Positions 34,691 to 43,070 of a stretch of 64,000 bases of DNA are shown here, piece by piece; within the stretch, counting starts at the first letter, position 1, and each line of letters begins with the position of its first letter. Origin of the DNA: an uncultured Eubacteriales bacterium (lineage in GTDB: Bacteria > Bacillota > Clostridia > Oscillospirales > Oscillospiraceae). The notes beneath the pieces are model-generated. The model was given only the letters and a program-made list of their open reading frames with translations. It ran no database searches and had not been told where the DNA came from. Location: assembly GCA_900544765.1 (NCBI GenBank), contig UQWI01000003.1:62001-126000 (forward strand), read 5' to 3'. A program made the position numbers and the translations under genes.

Positions 34691-34721
34691 AAAAATGCCG
34701 CCGGTTTTCGGCGGCATTTTT
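34691..34721 (+). terminator. Terminator after scfA
   Basis: 13-bp stem AAAAATGCCGCCG with a 5-base loop and T run; likely lets the precursor exceed the maturase in amount. Confidence 0.85.
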
Positions 34722-34730
34722 AATGGGGCT

Positions 34731-34930
34731 TTCGCGCTCTGCGGAGCGCGGAGGTGGAAAACCTTGATAGGGTTTCCACCTCACCCCTTCCTGATCTCTT
34801 TTTGGCATAGAGAATTTCGCTCGCTGCGGCGAGCGACCGGAGCCGCTGCCTCCGGACTCCGCCACCTTTTGAAAAAGGTGGACGAAAACTTCAGTTTAGG
34901 GTGCGAGATGCGCGCACTTTAGAAAACTTC
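34731..34930. repeat. Hairpin-rich module between scfA and scfB
   Basis: Five short inverted repeats in tandem: CGCGCTC/GAGCGCG (34733-34750), GAGGTGGAAA/TTTCCACCTC (34751-34782), TCGCTCG/CGAGCGA (34817-34836), CCGGAG/CTCCGG (34837-34855), CCACCTTTT/AAAAGGTGG (34862-34881), plus a direct repeat GAAAACTTCAG (near 34883 and 34921). The style is that of dispersed intergenic palindromic repeats; no second copy is in this window. Confidence 0.55.
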
Positions 34931-34950
34931 AGCTAAATTGGGGAGAGAAT

Positions 34951-36333
34951 ATGGTTCATCAGTACAAATTTGACGGGCAGGGCGTAGTGCTGGACACCTG
35001 CTCCGGGGCGGTGCATCTGGTTGACGATGTGGCCTACGACATCATCGAGCTCTGGCCGGACAGCACGCCCGGTGAGATTGAGCGCGTTATCATGGAGCGC
35101 TACGGCGGCCGCGATGATGTCACCGTGGAGGAAGTGCGCGAGTGCATCTCCGATGTAGCTGCGCTCGTAGACGCGAAGCAGCTCTACACGCCGGATACAT
35201 ACGAGGGCATGGCCGGCGAGTTCAAACAGCGTCAGGCCGGCGTCGTCAAGGCGCTGTGCCTCCACGTCGCGCACACCTGCAATCTCAACTGCTCCTACTG
35301 CTTCGCCAGCCAGGGCAAGTACCACGGCGAGAGAGCAATAATGAGCTACGAGGTCGGCAAGCGCGCACTCGACTTCCTCGTCGAGAGCAGCGGGAACCGC
35401 ACCAACCTCGAGGTCGACTTCTTCGGCGGCGAACCGCTGATGAACTGGGACGTGGTCAAGCAGCTCGTAGCCTACGCGCGCAGTATCGAGCCCGAGACGG
35501 GCAAGCACTTCCGCTTCACGCTGACGACCAACGGCGTGCTGCTCGACGATGAAGTCACGGACTTCTGCAACCGCGAAATGCACAACGTCGTGCTCTCGCT
35601 GGACGGACGGCCCGAGGTCAACGACCGCTTCCGCGTCGACGTGGCCGGAAACGGCAGCTACAAGCGCATCGTGCCGAACTTCCAGCGATTTGTGCAGAAG
35701 CGCGGCGACAAAGAGTACTACATGCGCGGCACATACACGCACTACAACACCGACTTCACGCGCGACCTCTTCCACATGGCAGACCTGGGCTTCGACCGCC
35801 TGAGCATGGAGCCCGTCGTGTGCCCTCCCGACGACCCCTGCGCGCTGACCGAGGAAGATTTGCCCGTGCTCTACGAGCAGTACGAGATACTCGCCCGCGA
35901 GATGCTCAAACGCGCCCGCGAAGGCCGTCCGCTCATCTTCTACCACTACATGATTGACCTCAAGCACGGCCCCTGCATATACAAGCGCATCTCCGGCTGC
36001 GGCTCCGGCACCGAATACATGGCCGTCACGCCCTGGGGCGAGCTCTTCCCCTGCCACCAGTTCGTCGGCGAGGAAAAGTACAGCCTCGGCAACATCTGGG
36101 ACGGCATTCAGCACCCCGAGATTCAGGACGAGTTCCGCGCCTGCAACGCCTATTCGCGCGAGGCCTGCCGCGACTGCTGGGCGCGCCTCTACTGCTCCGG
36201 AGGCTGCGCCGCGAACAGCTACCATGCCACGGGCAGCGTCAACGGAGTCTACGAATACGGCTGCGAGCTCTTCAAAAAGCGCATTGAGTGCGCTATATGG
36301 TACCAGGCGATGCTCGCCGGGGACGACGAGTAA
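34951..36333 (+). CDS. scfB: SCIFF radical-SAM maturase
   Basis: 460 residues. N-terminal RRE-like peptide-binding region (~1-85), radical-SAM core with Cys110, Cys114 and Cys117 (CNLNCSYC) for the SAM-binding cluster and FFGGEPLMN, and a C-terminal SPASM/twitch domain with cysteines in SGCGSGTEYMAVTPWGELFPCHQF and CRDCWARLYCSGGCAANS. It forms Cys thioether bridges in the ScfA peptide. Its stop overlaps the start of the PLP decarboxylase gene (TAATG). Confidence 0.95.
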   Translation: MVHQYKFDGQGVVLDTCSGAVHLVDDVAYDIIELWPDSTPGEIERVIMERYGGRDDVTVEEVRECISDVAALVDAKQLYTPDTYEGMAGEFKQRQAGVVKALCLHVAHTCNLNCSYCFASQGKYHGERAIMSYEVGKRALDFLVESSGNRTNLEVDFFGGEPLMNWDVVKQLVAYARSIEPETGKHFRFTLTTNGVLLDDEVTDFCNREMHNVVLSLDGRPEVNDRFRVDVAGNGSYKRIVPNFQRFVQKRGDKEYYMRGTYTHYNTDFTRDLFHMADLGFDRLSMEPVVCPPDDPCALTEEDLPVLYEQYEILAREMLKRAREGRPLIFYHYMIDLKHGPCIYKRISGCGSGTEYMAVTPWGELFPCHQFVGEEKYSLGNIWDGIQHPEIQDEFRACNAYSREACRDCWARLYCSGGCAANSYHATGSVNGVYEYGCELFKKRIECAIWYQAMLAGDDE

Positions 36334-37658
36334 TGGACGCGCCTATCTGCCGCTTCGTGCGCGAATATGCCGCGGGCGGCATCTCGCGGCTGCACATGCC
36401 GGGCCACAAGGGAGTGGGTCCCATAGGCTGCGAAGCAGTTGACATAACTGAAATAGCCGGAGCCGACGACCTCTCCTGCCCCGACGGTATAATTGCCGGG
36501 AGCGAGCACAACGCCACGGCGCTCTTCGGCTCGCGCGCGACGTTCTACTCCACGGGCGGCAGCAGCCAGTGCGTAAAAGCCATGCTGCTGCTCTGCTCCC
36601 GCCGCTCAAAAAGCCGCACAGTGCTCGCCGCGCGCAATGTACACAAGAGCTTTATGTACGCCTGCGCGCTGCTGGACTTGATACCGGAATGGCTGTACGG
36701 CGAGGAAACGAGCTCGCTGTGCTCCTGTCCCGTCGGGGCCGAAGAGCTCGAGAGAGCGCTCTCCGGCATGGATGAAATGCCGTGTGCTGTTTACATAACT
36801 ACACCTGATTATCTCGGCGGAATGCAGGATGTGCGCGCCCTGGCCGGCGTCGCCCATGCGCACGGCGTCCCGCTCGTCGTGGACAACGCCCACGGCGCGT
36901 ATCTCAGGTTCCTCCCGGAGGACGCGCACCCGCTCTCGCTCGGCGCCGACATGTGCTGCGACAGCGCGCACAAGACGCTGGGTGTGCTCACAGGCGGCGC
37001 CTATCTGCACGTCTCGAGGCAGAGCGCTTGGGATTTTGAGTCCGATGCGCGCGAAGCGCTCGGCGTTTTCGGCTCATCGAGCCCGTCATACCTCGTTATG
37101 CAGTCTCTAGATGCGATGAACGTCCGTCTCTCATCGACCTACCGCTCTGAATTGGCCGCTTGTGTGGAAAAGCTCTGCGCGCTCAAAAACCTCCTGGCAG
37201 AGGCCGGGCTGCCTGTCGCCGAATCCGACCCCCTGCGGCTGACCGTCGCCGCACACAGCTTTGGGTGGCGTGGATACGACATGGCGGACGCGCTGCGCGC
37301 CCATAAGGTTGAGCCGGAGTTTGCCGACCGCGACTACCTGGTCATGATGTTCACACCGGACACAGACGAGGCGGCGTACAGGCGCGTCGAAGCGGCCCTG
37401 ACCGGAATTGCCCCCGGTGTCCCCTTCCCCGCCCTGAAGGCGCCTCGTGCCTCTGAGCGCGTCCTGACGCCGCGCGAAGCCATGCTCGCTCCACGCGAGT
37501 CTGTACCCGCCTCGCTTGCAGCAGGCCGTGTCAGCGCGTCTGCCGCAGTATCCTGCCCGCCGGCCATACCCGTTGCGGTCATGGGCGAGCTTATCACGCA
37601 TGAGCACACCGTGCTGCTCCGCAGCCTCGGCATAGACAGCGTGGACGTAGTAAAATAG
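36333..37658 (+). CDS. Orn/Lys/Arg decarboxylase family PLP enzyme
   Basis: 441 residues, fold-type I PLP enzyme of the short Firmicutes Orn/Lys/Arg decarboxylase type (SpeA/YaaO-like). RLHMPGHKGVG near the N-terminus, VDNAHGAYLRFL, and DSAHKTLGVLTGGAY with PLP Lys214. Probably makes a polyamine precursor such as agmatine or cadaverine; the substrate is not settled. The start is the ATG at 36333, one base into the scfB stop, so it is coupled to the SCIFF maturase; the relation may be only operonic. Confidence 0.88.
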   Translation: MDAPICRFVREYAAGGISRLHMPGHKGVGPIGCEAVDITEIAGADDLSCPDGIIAGSEHNATALFGSRATFYSTGGSSQCVKAMLLLCSRRSKSRTVLAARNVHKSFMYACALLDLIPEWLYGEETSSLCSCPVGAEELERALSGMDEMPCAVYITTPDYLGGMQDVRALAGVAHAHGVPLVVDNAHGAYLRFLPEDAHPLSLGADMCCDSAHKTLGVLTGGAYLHVSRQSAWDFESDAREALGVFGSSSPSYLVMQSLDAMNVRLSSTYRSELAACVEKLCALKNLLAEAGLPVAESDPLRLTVAAHSFGWRGYDMADALRAHKVEPEFADRDYLVMMFTPDTDEAAYRRVEAALTGIAPGVPFPALKAPRASERVLTPREAMLAPRESVPASLAAGRVSASAAVSCPPAIPVAVMGELITHEHTVLLRSLGIDSVDVVK

Positions 37659-37661
37659 CGC

Positions 37662-37691
37662 AAAGCGCGGATGGTAAACCGTCCGCGCTTT
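37662..37691 (+). terminator. Terminator of the scfB-decarboxylase unit
   Basis: Stem AAAGCGCGGA/TCCGCGCTTT followed by a T run. Confidence 0.85.
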
Positions 37692-38025
37692 TTGTCACGC
37701 CAAACCGTTTCACGGCCAAAAGCAGGCGACGGGCACGGGCTTTTTCCCGGCAAAACAAATAATTCCTGCGCGCTTAACATTTGTGTAACAATTTGCTTGT
37801 TTTTCGTGTAACATATCCTTGGTAACATAATACTCGCAAGAGACAGTTTCATCTTTTTCATTTTGTCCTCATTCCATAGGGAGGCCGCCCCGCAGTTCCG
37901 GGGCGGCCTCTTTCTTTGTGCGGGCTCTTACTTTTGCCCGCCTTTTCACTTTGGCGGCCTAACTGCAATCCACACATACACAGCAAAAAGGCGGGCGTAA
38001 ATACACGTCCGCCTTTGGCATTTGC
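37692..38025. other. Intergenic region with tandem hairpins, possible small RNA
   Basis: No gene of coding quality. Three GTAACA motifs (near 37785, 37807, 37822) lie in an A/T-rich stretch, followed by a strong isolated terminator-like hairpin GAGGCCGCCCC/GGGGCGGCCTC with TTTCTTT (37881-37917). A small RNA ending there is possible, though I cannot place a firm promoter. GCGGGC/GCCCGC follows at 37921-37942, and the hairpin at 37987-38016 terminates the minus-strand gene. Confidence 0.4.
37987..38016 (-). terminator. Terminator of the CooT operon
   Basis: Stem AAAGGCGGGCG/CGTCCGCCTTT with T run on the minus strand, 10 bases after the 155-residue gene. Confidence 0.75.
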
Positions 38026-38493
38026 TCAGAGCTTTTTGAGCTTCTCAATACTCGTGAAGAGGGGCAGCTGCTTTTCAAGCAGGGCCCGCAGCTCGTCGAG
38101 CTCGCCCTCGATTAGGTCGCGCTTTTGCAGCAGCGTCACCAGCGGGCCGTAGACCAGCAGCAGCAGATCCTTTGTCTCGAAGCCGCAGTAGAACTCCGTG
38201 TACGGGATGAAGCTGCGCGCCGTGCGCATGCCCACATTGTTGAAGCTTATCCTTATGTCGTCGGAAACCTTTATCTTGTCCTTGCCCTCGAGAAGCTTGG
38301 CCGCCTGCTTGTCGAAGGGGTTCCTCTGTCCGGGCCTGCGGTCTTTGAACACTCCCTTTCCCCTGTTCAGGCGCAAGCGCATCTTGGCCCTGGACACCAG
38401 CACATTGCGGGCCTCCAGCGCCTGGCTAACCTGCGTCAACAGGGCGCTCTGGTTGTAGGAGCTCAACCGGAATACAAACGTCGTATCGCTCAT
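38026..38493 (-). CDS. Hypothetical protein in the CooT operon
   Basis: 155 residues, no family recognised. Basic central part (RAKMRLRLNRGKGVFKDRRPGQRNPFDKQ), predicted mixed alpha/beta, and a C-terminal charged helix (LLQKRDLIEGELDELRALLEKQL). One Cys only, so direct metal binding is not suggested. Its start overlaps the stop of the CooT-like gene (ATGA), so it is translationally coupled and probably acts with it. Confidence 0.8.
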   Translation of the reverse strand: MSDTTFVFRLSSYNQSALLTQVSQALEARNVLVSRAKMRLRLNRGKGVFKDRRPGQRNPFDKQAAKLLEGKDKIKVSDDIRISFNNVGMRTARSFIPYTEFYCGFETKDLLLLVYGPLVTLLQKRDLIEGELDELRALLEKQLPLFTSIEKLKKL

Positions 38494-38690
38494 TGCGCGT
38501 TTTCCACAGTCTCGATGAGGATTATGTTGTGGGTGAGGTCAACGCTCTTGAGGTTGCCCGTCACAATCTTCCTCGCCCCGAGCATGTCGGTGAGGGTTAT
38601 GGTGTTGTTCTCTACGGAAATACCGGAGACATAGTTCATAAGCGGCCTGCGCTCGGTTCCGACGAGTTCAAAGGCATCGGAAAGGCACAT
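38490..38690 (-). CDS. CooT-family nickel-binding protein
   Basis: 66 residues: MCLSDAFELV, then VENNTITLTDMLGARKIVTGNLKSVDLTHNIILIE. It matches CooT (Pfam CooT), a small nickel-binding protein first known from carbon monoxide dehydrogenase maturation; the N-terminal Met-Cys, whose Cys2 binds Ni in the studied protein, is present. Located between a His-rich protein and an unknown gene, and divergent from a CooC-like ATPase, which supports a metal-handling role. Confidence 0.85.
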   Translation of the reverse strand: MCLSDAFELVGTERRPLMNYVSGISVENNTITLTDMLGARKIVTGNLKSVDLTHNIILIETVENAQ

Positions 38691-38691
38691 G

Positions 38692-39006
38692 TCAATTCTC
38701 CTCCTTTACCAGCTGAAGGGCTTCCTCCAGCTTGTCGTTGCAGTGTCCAAAGTAGTGTACGGCGTCGCCCAGCAGGTTCGCCGCCTCGTGCTTGCCCTGC
38801 TTTTCCAGGGCATGCGCAATATTGTGCAGCTCTTCGGCGTGCGAGCGGTTGTGCTCGAGCATATAGGTCATGAGGGCCAGTGTCTGCTCCGGCGTGAGCT
38901 CGGGCGCGCCCTCGTGCGTGTGCTCGTGGTGGCAGGCGTGCTCGTGCGCGTGTTCATGCCCGCCGGCGTGTTCGCCAAAGTGCAGAAGAGTTTTGTTGTG
39001 GGGCAT
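38692..39006 (-). CDS. Histidine-rich metal-binding protein
   Basis: 104 residues. The first ~33 residues are very His-rich (GGHEHAHEHACHHEHTHEG), a likely Ni/Zn store or chaperone tail as in HypB- or SlyD-like His tails. The rest is helical (TPEQTLALMTYMLEHNRSHAEELHNIAHALEKQG) with spaced His residues; family name not known to me. One base from the CooT-like gene, so an operon. TATAAT promoter directly upstream. Confidence 0.85.
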   Translation of the reverse strand: MPHNKTLLHFGEHAGGHEHAHEHACHHEHTHEGAPELTPEQTLALMTYMLEHNRSHAEELHNIAHALEKQGKHEAANLLGDAVHYFGHCNDKLEEALQLVKEEN

Positions 39007-39227
39007 GCTATCCCTCCTTTTTTTGTTTATTATACAGCCTGGGGCTCATATAATCAAGCGTATAAACTGCGTTAACCCCCTTATATGTCGCAAAGTAATT
39101 AAGGAATTTGAAACAATCTACAAAAATATTTAGTATTATTCGCTGTTTATCTTGTAAATTGTCTTAAAGTATGCTAAGCTTTTGTCAAGCGTTCCAAAGC
39201 TCTTTAAAATGTAGAGGAGGGCTGCGT
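39007..39227. promoter_or_regulatory. Divergent promoters, His-rich/CooT and CooC-like operons
   Basis: Minus strand: TTGATT (39052-39057), 17 bases, TATAAT (39029-39034), for the His-rich gene. Plus strand: TTGTAA (39152-39157), 17 bases, TAAGCT (39175-39180) for the CooC-like gene; TTGTCA (39182-39187) with TAAAAT (39205-39210) is another match but would start inside the ribosome-binding site. Shared A/T-rich centre may hold a common regulator site. Confidence 0.6.
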
Positions 39228-39995
39228 ATGAATGAACGCAATGCCAAGATAGTCGCGCTCGCCGGGAAGGGCGGCGTGGGCAAGACGTCCCTGGCGGCAA
39301 GCATCGTCAGGGTAATCACGGAGGACCGGCCCGGTTCCCGAGTGCTTGCCATAGACGCCGACCCGGCCGTCGGCCTCTCTACCGCTCTTGGCATCACCGT
39401 CACGAGCACGCTCGACGACATACGCCGTGCGGTGATAAAGAGCGCCGAGGACGGCCGCCCGCGCGAGGCCATAGAAATGCTCAACGAGTCGCGTTTCCGC
39501 ATATTCGACACGATGGTGGATACAAACGGTTTCTCCTTCCTGGCCATAGGGCGCCCGGAGAACGAAGGCTGCTATTGCAGCGTCAACGCCTACCTGAAGG
39601 AGGTCGTCGGCATGCTGGCCCACGACTTCGACTACGTCGTCATAGACGGCGAGGCGGGCATTGAGCAGATACAGCGCCGCGTCATGGAGAAAGTCAGCCA
39701 CCTGATCCTTATTTCCGACCAGAGCCGGAAGGGCACCCACGTCGCCGAGACTATAAAGCAGGTCGCCGACGAAATGGTCATGTACGACAGGATAGGCGCG
39801 ATAATAAACCGCGTCACGAACCCCGAGCTCAACCGGTACATCGAGATACCCGGAGTCGAAATACTCGCGTACATAGAGTCGGACGAGGCCCAGGCGGCCA
39901 ACGACATTCAGGGCAAGAGCGTGTTCGCCCTGCCCGAGGACAGCAAAGTACTTTACGGAGTGAGGGAAGCGCTCCGCAAAATAGAGATCTTATAA
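39228..39995 (+). CDS. CooC-like MinD-family ATPase
   Basis: 255 residues. Deviant Walker A P-loop GKGGVGKT at 13-20, DADPAVGL switch I region, and the CxC motif (Cys115, Cys117 in EGCYCSVN) that in CooC ATPases binds metal across the dimer during nickel insertion into carbon monoxide dehydrogenase. Start at the ATG after GAGGAGG. First gene of an operon with two dehydratase-family subunits, an activator ATPase, a small membrane protein and an ACS-like protein. Likely ATP-driven metallocluster assembly for that system. Confidence 0.88.
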   Translation: MNERNAKIVALAGKGGVGKTSLAASIVRVITEDRPGSRVLAIDADPAVGLSTALGITVTSTLDDIRRAVIKSAEDGRPREAIEMLNESRFRIFDTMVDTNGFSFLAIGRPENEGCYCSVNAYLKEVVGMLAHDFDYVVIDGEAGIEQIQRRVMEKVSHLILISDQSRKGTHVAETIKQVADEMVMYDRIGAIINRVTNPELNRYIEIPGVEILAYIESDEAQAANDIQGKSVFALPEDSKVLYGVREALRKIEIL

Positions 39996-40010
39996 GAGAG
40001 GTGTGAACAT

Positions 40011-41207
40011 TTGAAGGACTTAAAGCATTTAATCTACTTTGAGAATCTGCTTGAGAACGCCAACAACGAGCTGGTGCGCCAGGCTCAGGAGGAAGGCATG
40101 CTCGCCCTCGGCTACACCTGCTATCACATGCCCGAGGTGCTGCTCAACGTAGACAATTGCTTCTCTGTCAGGATGCGCGCCCCAAATACGGGCAGCATCG
40201 ACGTGGCCTCGTACTACATGTCCAACTACACATGCGAGTACTGCCGCGCACTGCTTGAGAGAGCGATTGAGGGCGGCTACAACTTCTTGGACGGCATCTG
40301 CGGCGTGGACGCCTGCGCGCAGATGAACCGCTGCATGGAGAATATAGAGCTGCTCAAATGTGTGGACAAACCGAACTTCTTTGTCACTCACGCGGACATC
40401 CCCTACAAGTACACGGATTACACTCTCGACCACTACGTCATACAGATGCAGAACCGTGTGCTGAACACCATGCACGAGAAGCTCGGCGTGGACATATCCG
40501 ACGCCGCCCTGCGCGAGGCCGTCGCACGCCACAACGAAGTATGTAAAGTGATGACCGAGATAAGCGAGCTCCGCAAGCTCCCCAACCCGCCCATCACCGG
40601 ATACGAGTTCCACATCATCAACATGGTCTCCTACTGCTGCCCTCAGAAGCTGATACTCCCCTATCTGCAGGAGACCCTGGCCGAGATAAAGAAGCGCAAG
40701 CCGGATGCGAAGCCCTGGTACCGCTGCCGTGTCGGCATAGTCGGCTCCGAGGTGGACGACCCCAACCTCACCCGCATGCTCGAGGAGGCCGGCGCCTTCA
40801 TCTGCTTCGACCGTTTCTGCTTCGGCATGTTCCCCGGCCGCGAGGTCATAGAGCTCAACGACGAGGAGCCCGCGCTGCGCCAGATTTGCCGCCACTATCT
40901 CATCACAAGCGAGTGCCCCCGCTTCATGTCCAACGAGAAGATAGAGCAGCGCCGCGAAACCGCAGACCGCCTCGCCCGTGAGTTCGACGCCGACGGCATC
41001 ATCTACGAAAACGTCAAGTTCTGCGATTTCTGGGGCTTCGAGCGCGCCCTGGCCAGCCACATACAGTTCGAGGAATACGGGCACCCCGTGCTCACCATAG
41101 ACCGTCCGTACAACGCGAAGACTTCCGGCCAGCTGCGCACGCGCTTCCAGGCCTTTGTCGAGTCCCTTGAGATAAAACGCATCCAGAAGGGAAAGGAGGT
41201 CAAGTGA
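40011..41207 (+). CDS. 2-hydroxyacyl-CoA dehydratase-family subunit (398 aa)
   Basis: 398 residues, HgdB/BcrC/BadD family, iron-sulfur proteins receiving electrons from an ATP-driven activator. Family features include GYTCYHMPEVLL, CEYCRALLERA, the cluster-region cysteines GVDACAQMNRC, SYCCPQKLILPYL, and the C-terminal NVKFCDFWGFERALASHIQFEEYGHPVLTIDRPYNAKTSGQLRTRFQAFVE. Starts at a TTG at 40011 (MKDLKHLIYF) with AGAGAGGTG before it; no better ATG exists nearby. Two bases separate it from the next subunit gene. The family also includes double-cubane cluster proteins, so the reaction need not be dehydration. Confidence 0.9.
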   Translation: MKDLKHLIYFENLLENANNELVRQAQEEGMLALGYTCYHMPEVLLNVDNCFSVRMRAPNTGSIDVASYYMSNYTCEYCRALLERAIEGGYNFLDGICGVDACAQMNRCMENIELLKCVDKPNFFVTHADIPYKYTDYTLDHYVIQMQNRVLNTMHEKLGVDISDAALREAVARHNEVCKVMTEISELRKLPNPPITGYEFHIINMVSYCCPQKLILPYLQETLAEIKKRKPDAKPWYRCRVGIVGSEVDDPNLTRMLEEAGAFICFDRFCFGMFPGREVIELNDEEPALRQICRHYLITSECPRFMSNEKIEQRRETADRLAREFDADGIIYENVKFCDFWGFERALASHIQFEEYGHPVLTIDRPYNAKTSGQLRTRFQAFVESLEIKRIQKGKEVK

Positions 41208-41208
41208 G

Positions 41209-42957
41209 ATGCTGAAAAACAACATCAAATGGCTCAAGAAGAACCTGCCCGGCGACCTCAAGATTTGGAAAGAATTGATCAGCGAGGTAGACTGGAAGGA
41301 CTTCAAAGACAAGCAAGTCAACAAGATGAAGCTGGATAAGCAGCGCGTCAAGGAGGAGTTCAACGACTTCATGGCGCTGCCCGCGAAGGAAAAGTGGGAC
41401 CGCGTGGTCAACGGCGAGCGCCAGCTCGGCCGCCTCTACCAGAAGGGCTCCATAGCCTTCACCCGCCGCGAGTGGAAGGGCGTCGAGTCCACCGCCCGCG
41501 ACTTCCAGAACTGGCTTGTCATCTGGCGCGACATGATAAAGATGGTCATGCGCGACCCGGTCAGCATCATGCTCGGACTCTTTGAGTACCGCTGGTTCAG
41601 CTCCTATCTGGCCTGCCCGGCCTTCTTTGACCGCAACACCCTCGGATACCGCGGCCGCGCCGTCACCATGAACCGCCTGCTCATGGCGGACGTGTACCGC
41701 TACACCGAGAACTGCATCGCCAACCTGCTGATGGCCGACAAGCGCATAGGCGGCAACGAGAAGATTAACAGCAGGATGCTGCTGTTCGACGAGATGACCA
41801 TGGCGCAGATGATGGCCGGCTTCCCGGGGCTCATCGGTATCCCCTACCAGCTCATCCCCGTGTTCCTGGTGTCCGAGCTCGACCAGCTCATCTGCATCCC
41901 GTACATCGACGCGGTCGAGAGCTACGGCCTGCCCGCCGACACCTGCCCGGTGCCGACCAGCGAGAGCGGCAGCGCCATTGTCGACGCCCTGCCTCACTGC
42001 GGCCTCGGCTTTATCTCCACTTCCACCCCCTGCGACGGCTCCGATATGGCGACGAGCTTCCAGGAGCGCCGCCTGAAGAAGCTGGGCCTGCCCACCTACC
42101 CGCTCACGCTGCCCGTCCGCTACGACGACGAGGACACCGTCGAGTGCGGCGCGCAGGACATGTGGCACTGCATCAAGTGGGTTGAGGACCTCACCGGCGA
42201 GAAGTGGGATTGGGACCACTACTTCACCGTCATCAAGCGCTTCAACGAGCAGACTAAGATGGAGATGGAGAAGTGGGAGATGAACTCCACTCCGTATCCG
42301 CAGCTCATCGGCCCCTGCTACGAGCTCTTCCGCAAGTGGAACTACGAGATGGACGGCGGCCTGGAGCCCGGCGTAATGAAGACCTTCTACAAGGTCCGCA
42401 AGCTCATGTACAAGAGCTACGACGCCAAGTGCAACCCCTACCGCCACCCGATGAAGTACCGCGCCGTCGTCTGGAGCTGCCCGGCCCACTACTACGCGAA
42501 CTTCTCCAACTGGCTGGCCAACGCCTGGGGCATCGGCGTCCTCGTGGAGATGGAAAGCCTGAACTTCACCAAGCAGCTCGAGACCGAGGACCACGACGAG
42601 GCCATCCGCGACCTGGCCCGCCTCTACGAGCGCATGGTCATGCGCAAGCACACCAACGGCGGCTACGTCCACGTCCTTGACGAGTTGTGGAAGGTCTGCG
42701 AGCAGTTCAACGCCAACTTCATCATCATGTACCAGCACGTCTGCTGCAAGACCATGGCCGGTCTGCAGGGCCTCTTCGACGAGCAGGCCCGCGAGCGCGG
42801 ACTGCACCTCATCTGGGTCGAGCACGACCTCATGGACCCGCGCACCGTCTCCCGCCGCGACATGCGCGCCAAGGTGACCAACTACATGCGCGCCATCATC
42901 CAGGCCGAACCCACCGACGAGAGCTTGATAGAGTTCGAAGACGACATCACCTGGTAA
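41209..42957 (+). CDS. 2-hydroxyacyl-CoA dehydratase-family subunit (582 aa)
   Basis: 582 residues, distinctly longer than the ~400 typical of HgdA/HgdB subunits. The first ~130 residues are a charged extension (LKKNLPGDLKIWKELISEVDWKDFKDKQVNK). The dehydratase-like part includes PGLIGIPYQLIPVFLVSELDQL, ADTCPVPTSESGSAIVDALPHCGLGFISTSTPCDGSDMA and GGYVHVLDELWKVCEQFNANFIIMYQHVCCKTMAGLQGLFDEQARERGLHLIWVEHDLMDPRTVS. Cys residues 248, 267 and others could ligate a cluster. Forms the presumed heterodimer with the preceding product. No coenzyme A transferase or dehydrogenase gene is near, so the substrate is unknown. Confidence 0.85.
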   Translation: MLKNNIKWLKKNLPGDLKIWKELISEVDWKDFKDKQVNKMKLDKQRVKEEFNDFMALPAKEKWDRVVNGERQLGRLYQKGSIAFTRREWKGVESTARDFQNWLVIWRDMIKMVMRDPVSIMLGLFEYRWFSSYLACPAFFDRNTLGYRGRAVTMNRLLMADVYRYTENCIANLLMADKRIGGNEKINSRMLLFDEMTMAQMMAGFPGLIGIPYQLIPVFLVSELDQLICIPYIDAVESYGLPADTCPVPTSESGSAIVDALPHCGLGFISTSTPCDGSDMATSFQERRLKKLGLPTYPLTLPVRYDDEDTVECGAQDMWHCIKWVEDLTGEKWDWDHYFTVIKRFNEQTKMEMEKWEMNSTPYPQLIGPCYELFRKWNYEMDGGLEPGVMKTFYKVRKLMYKSYDAKCNPYRHPMKYRAVVWSCPAHYYANFSNWLANAWGIGVLVEMESLNFTKQLETEDHDEAIRDLARLYERMVMRKHTNGGYVHVLDELWKVCEQFNANFIIMYQHVCCKTMAGLQGLFDEQARERGLHLIWVEHDLMDPRTVSRRDMRAKVTNYMRAIIQAEPTDESLIEFEDDITW

Positions 42958-43070
42958 ATCAGCGAACAGTTCCCGCCATGCTTCGCGAGGCGCGCTCGCT
43001 GATTGCCCGGCGGCAATTTGGAACGCAAACCAATCCCTTTAATAACAAGACTGATTGGAGGATAAAATAA

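Noticed and set aside
34933..36225. 430-codon minus-strand frame opposite scfB
   Set aside because: Mirror frame of scfB; Val/Ala/Leu-rich nonsense composition, no start signal.
41200..42825. 541-codon minus-strand frame opposite the dehydratase subunit
   Set aside because: Mirror frame of a well-supported gene; no motif.
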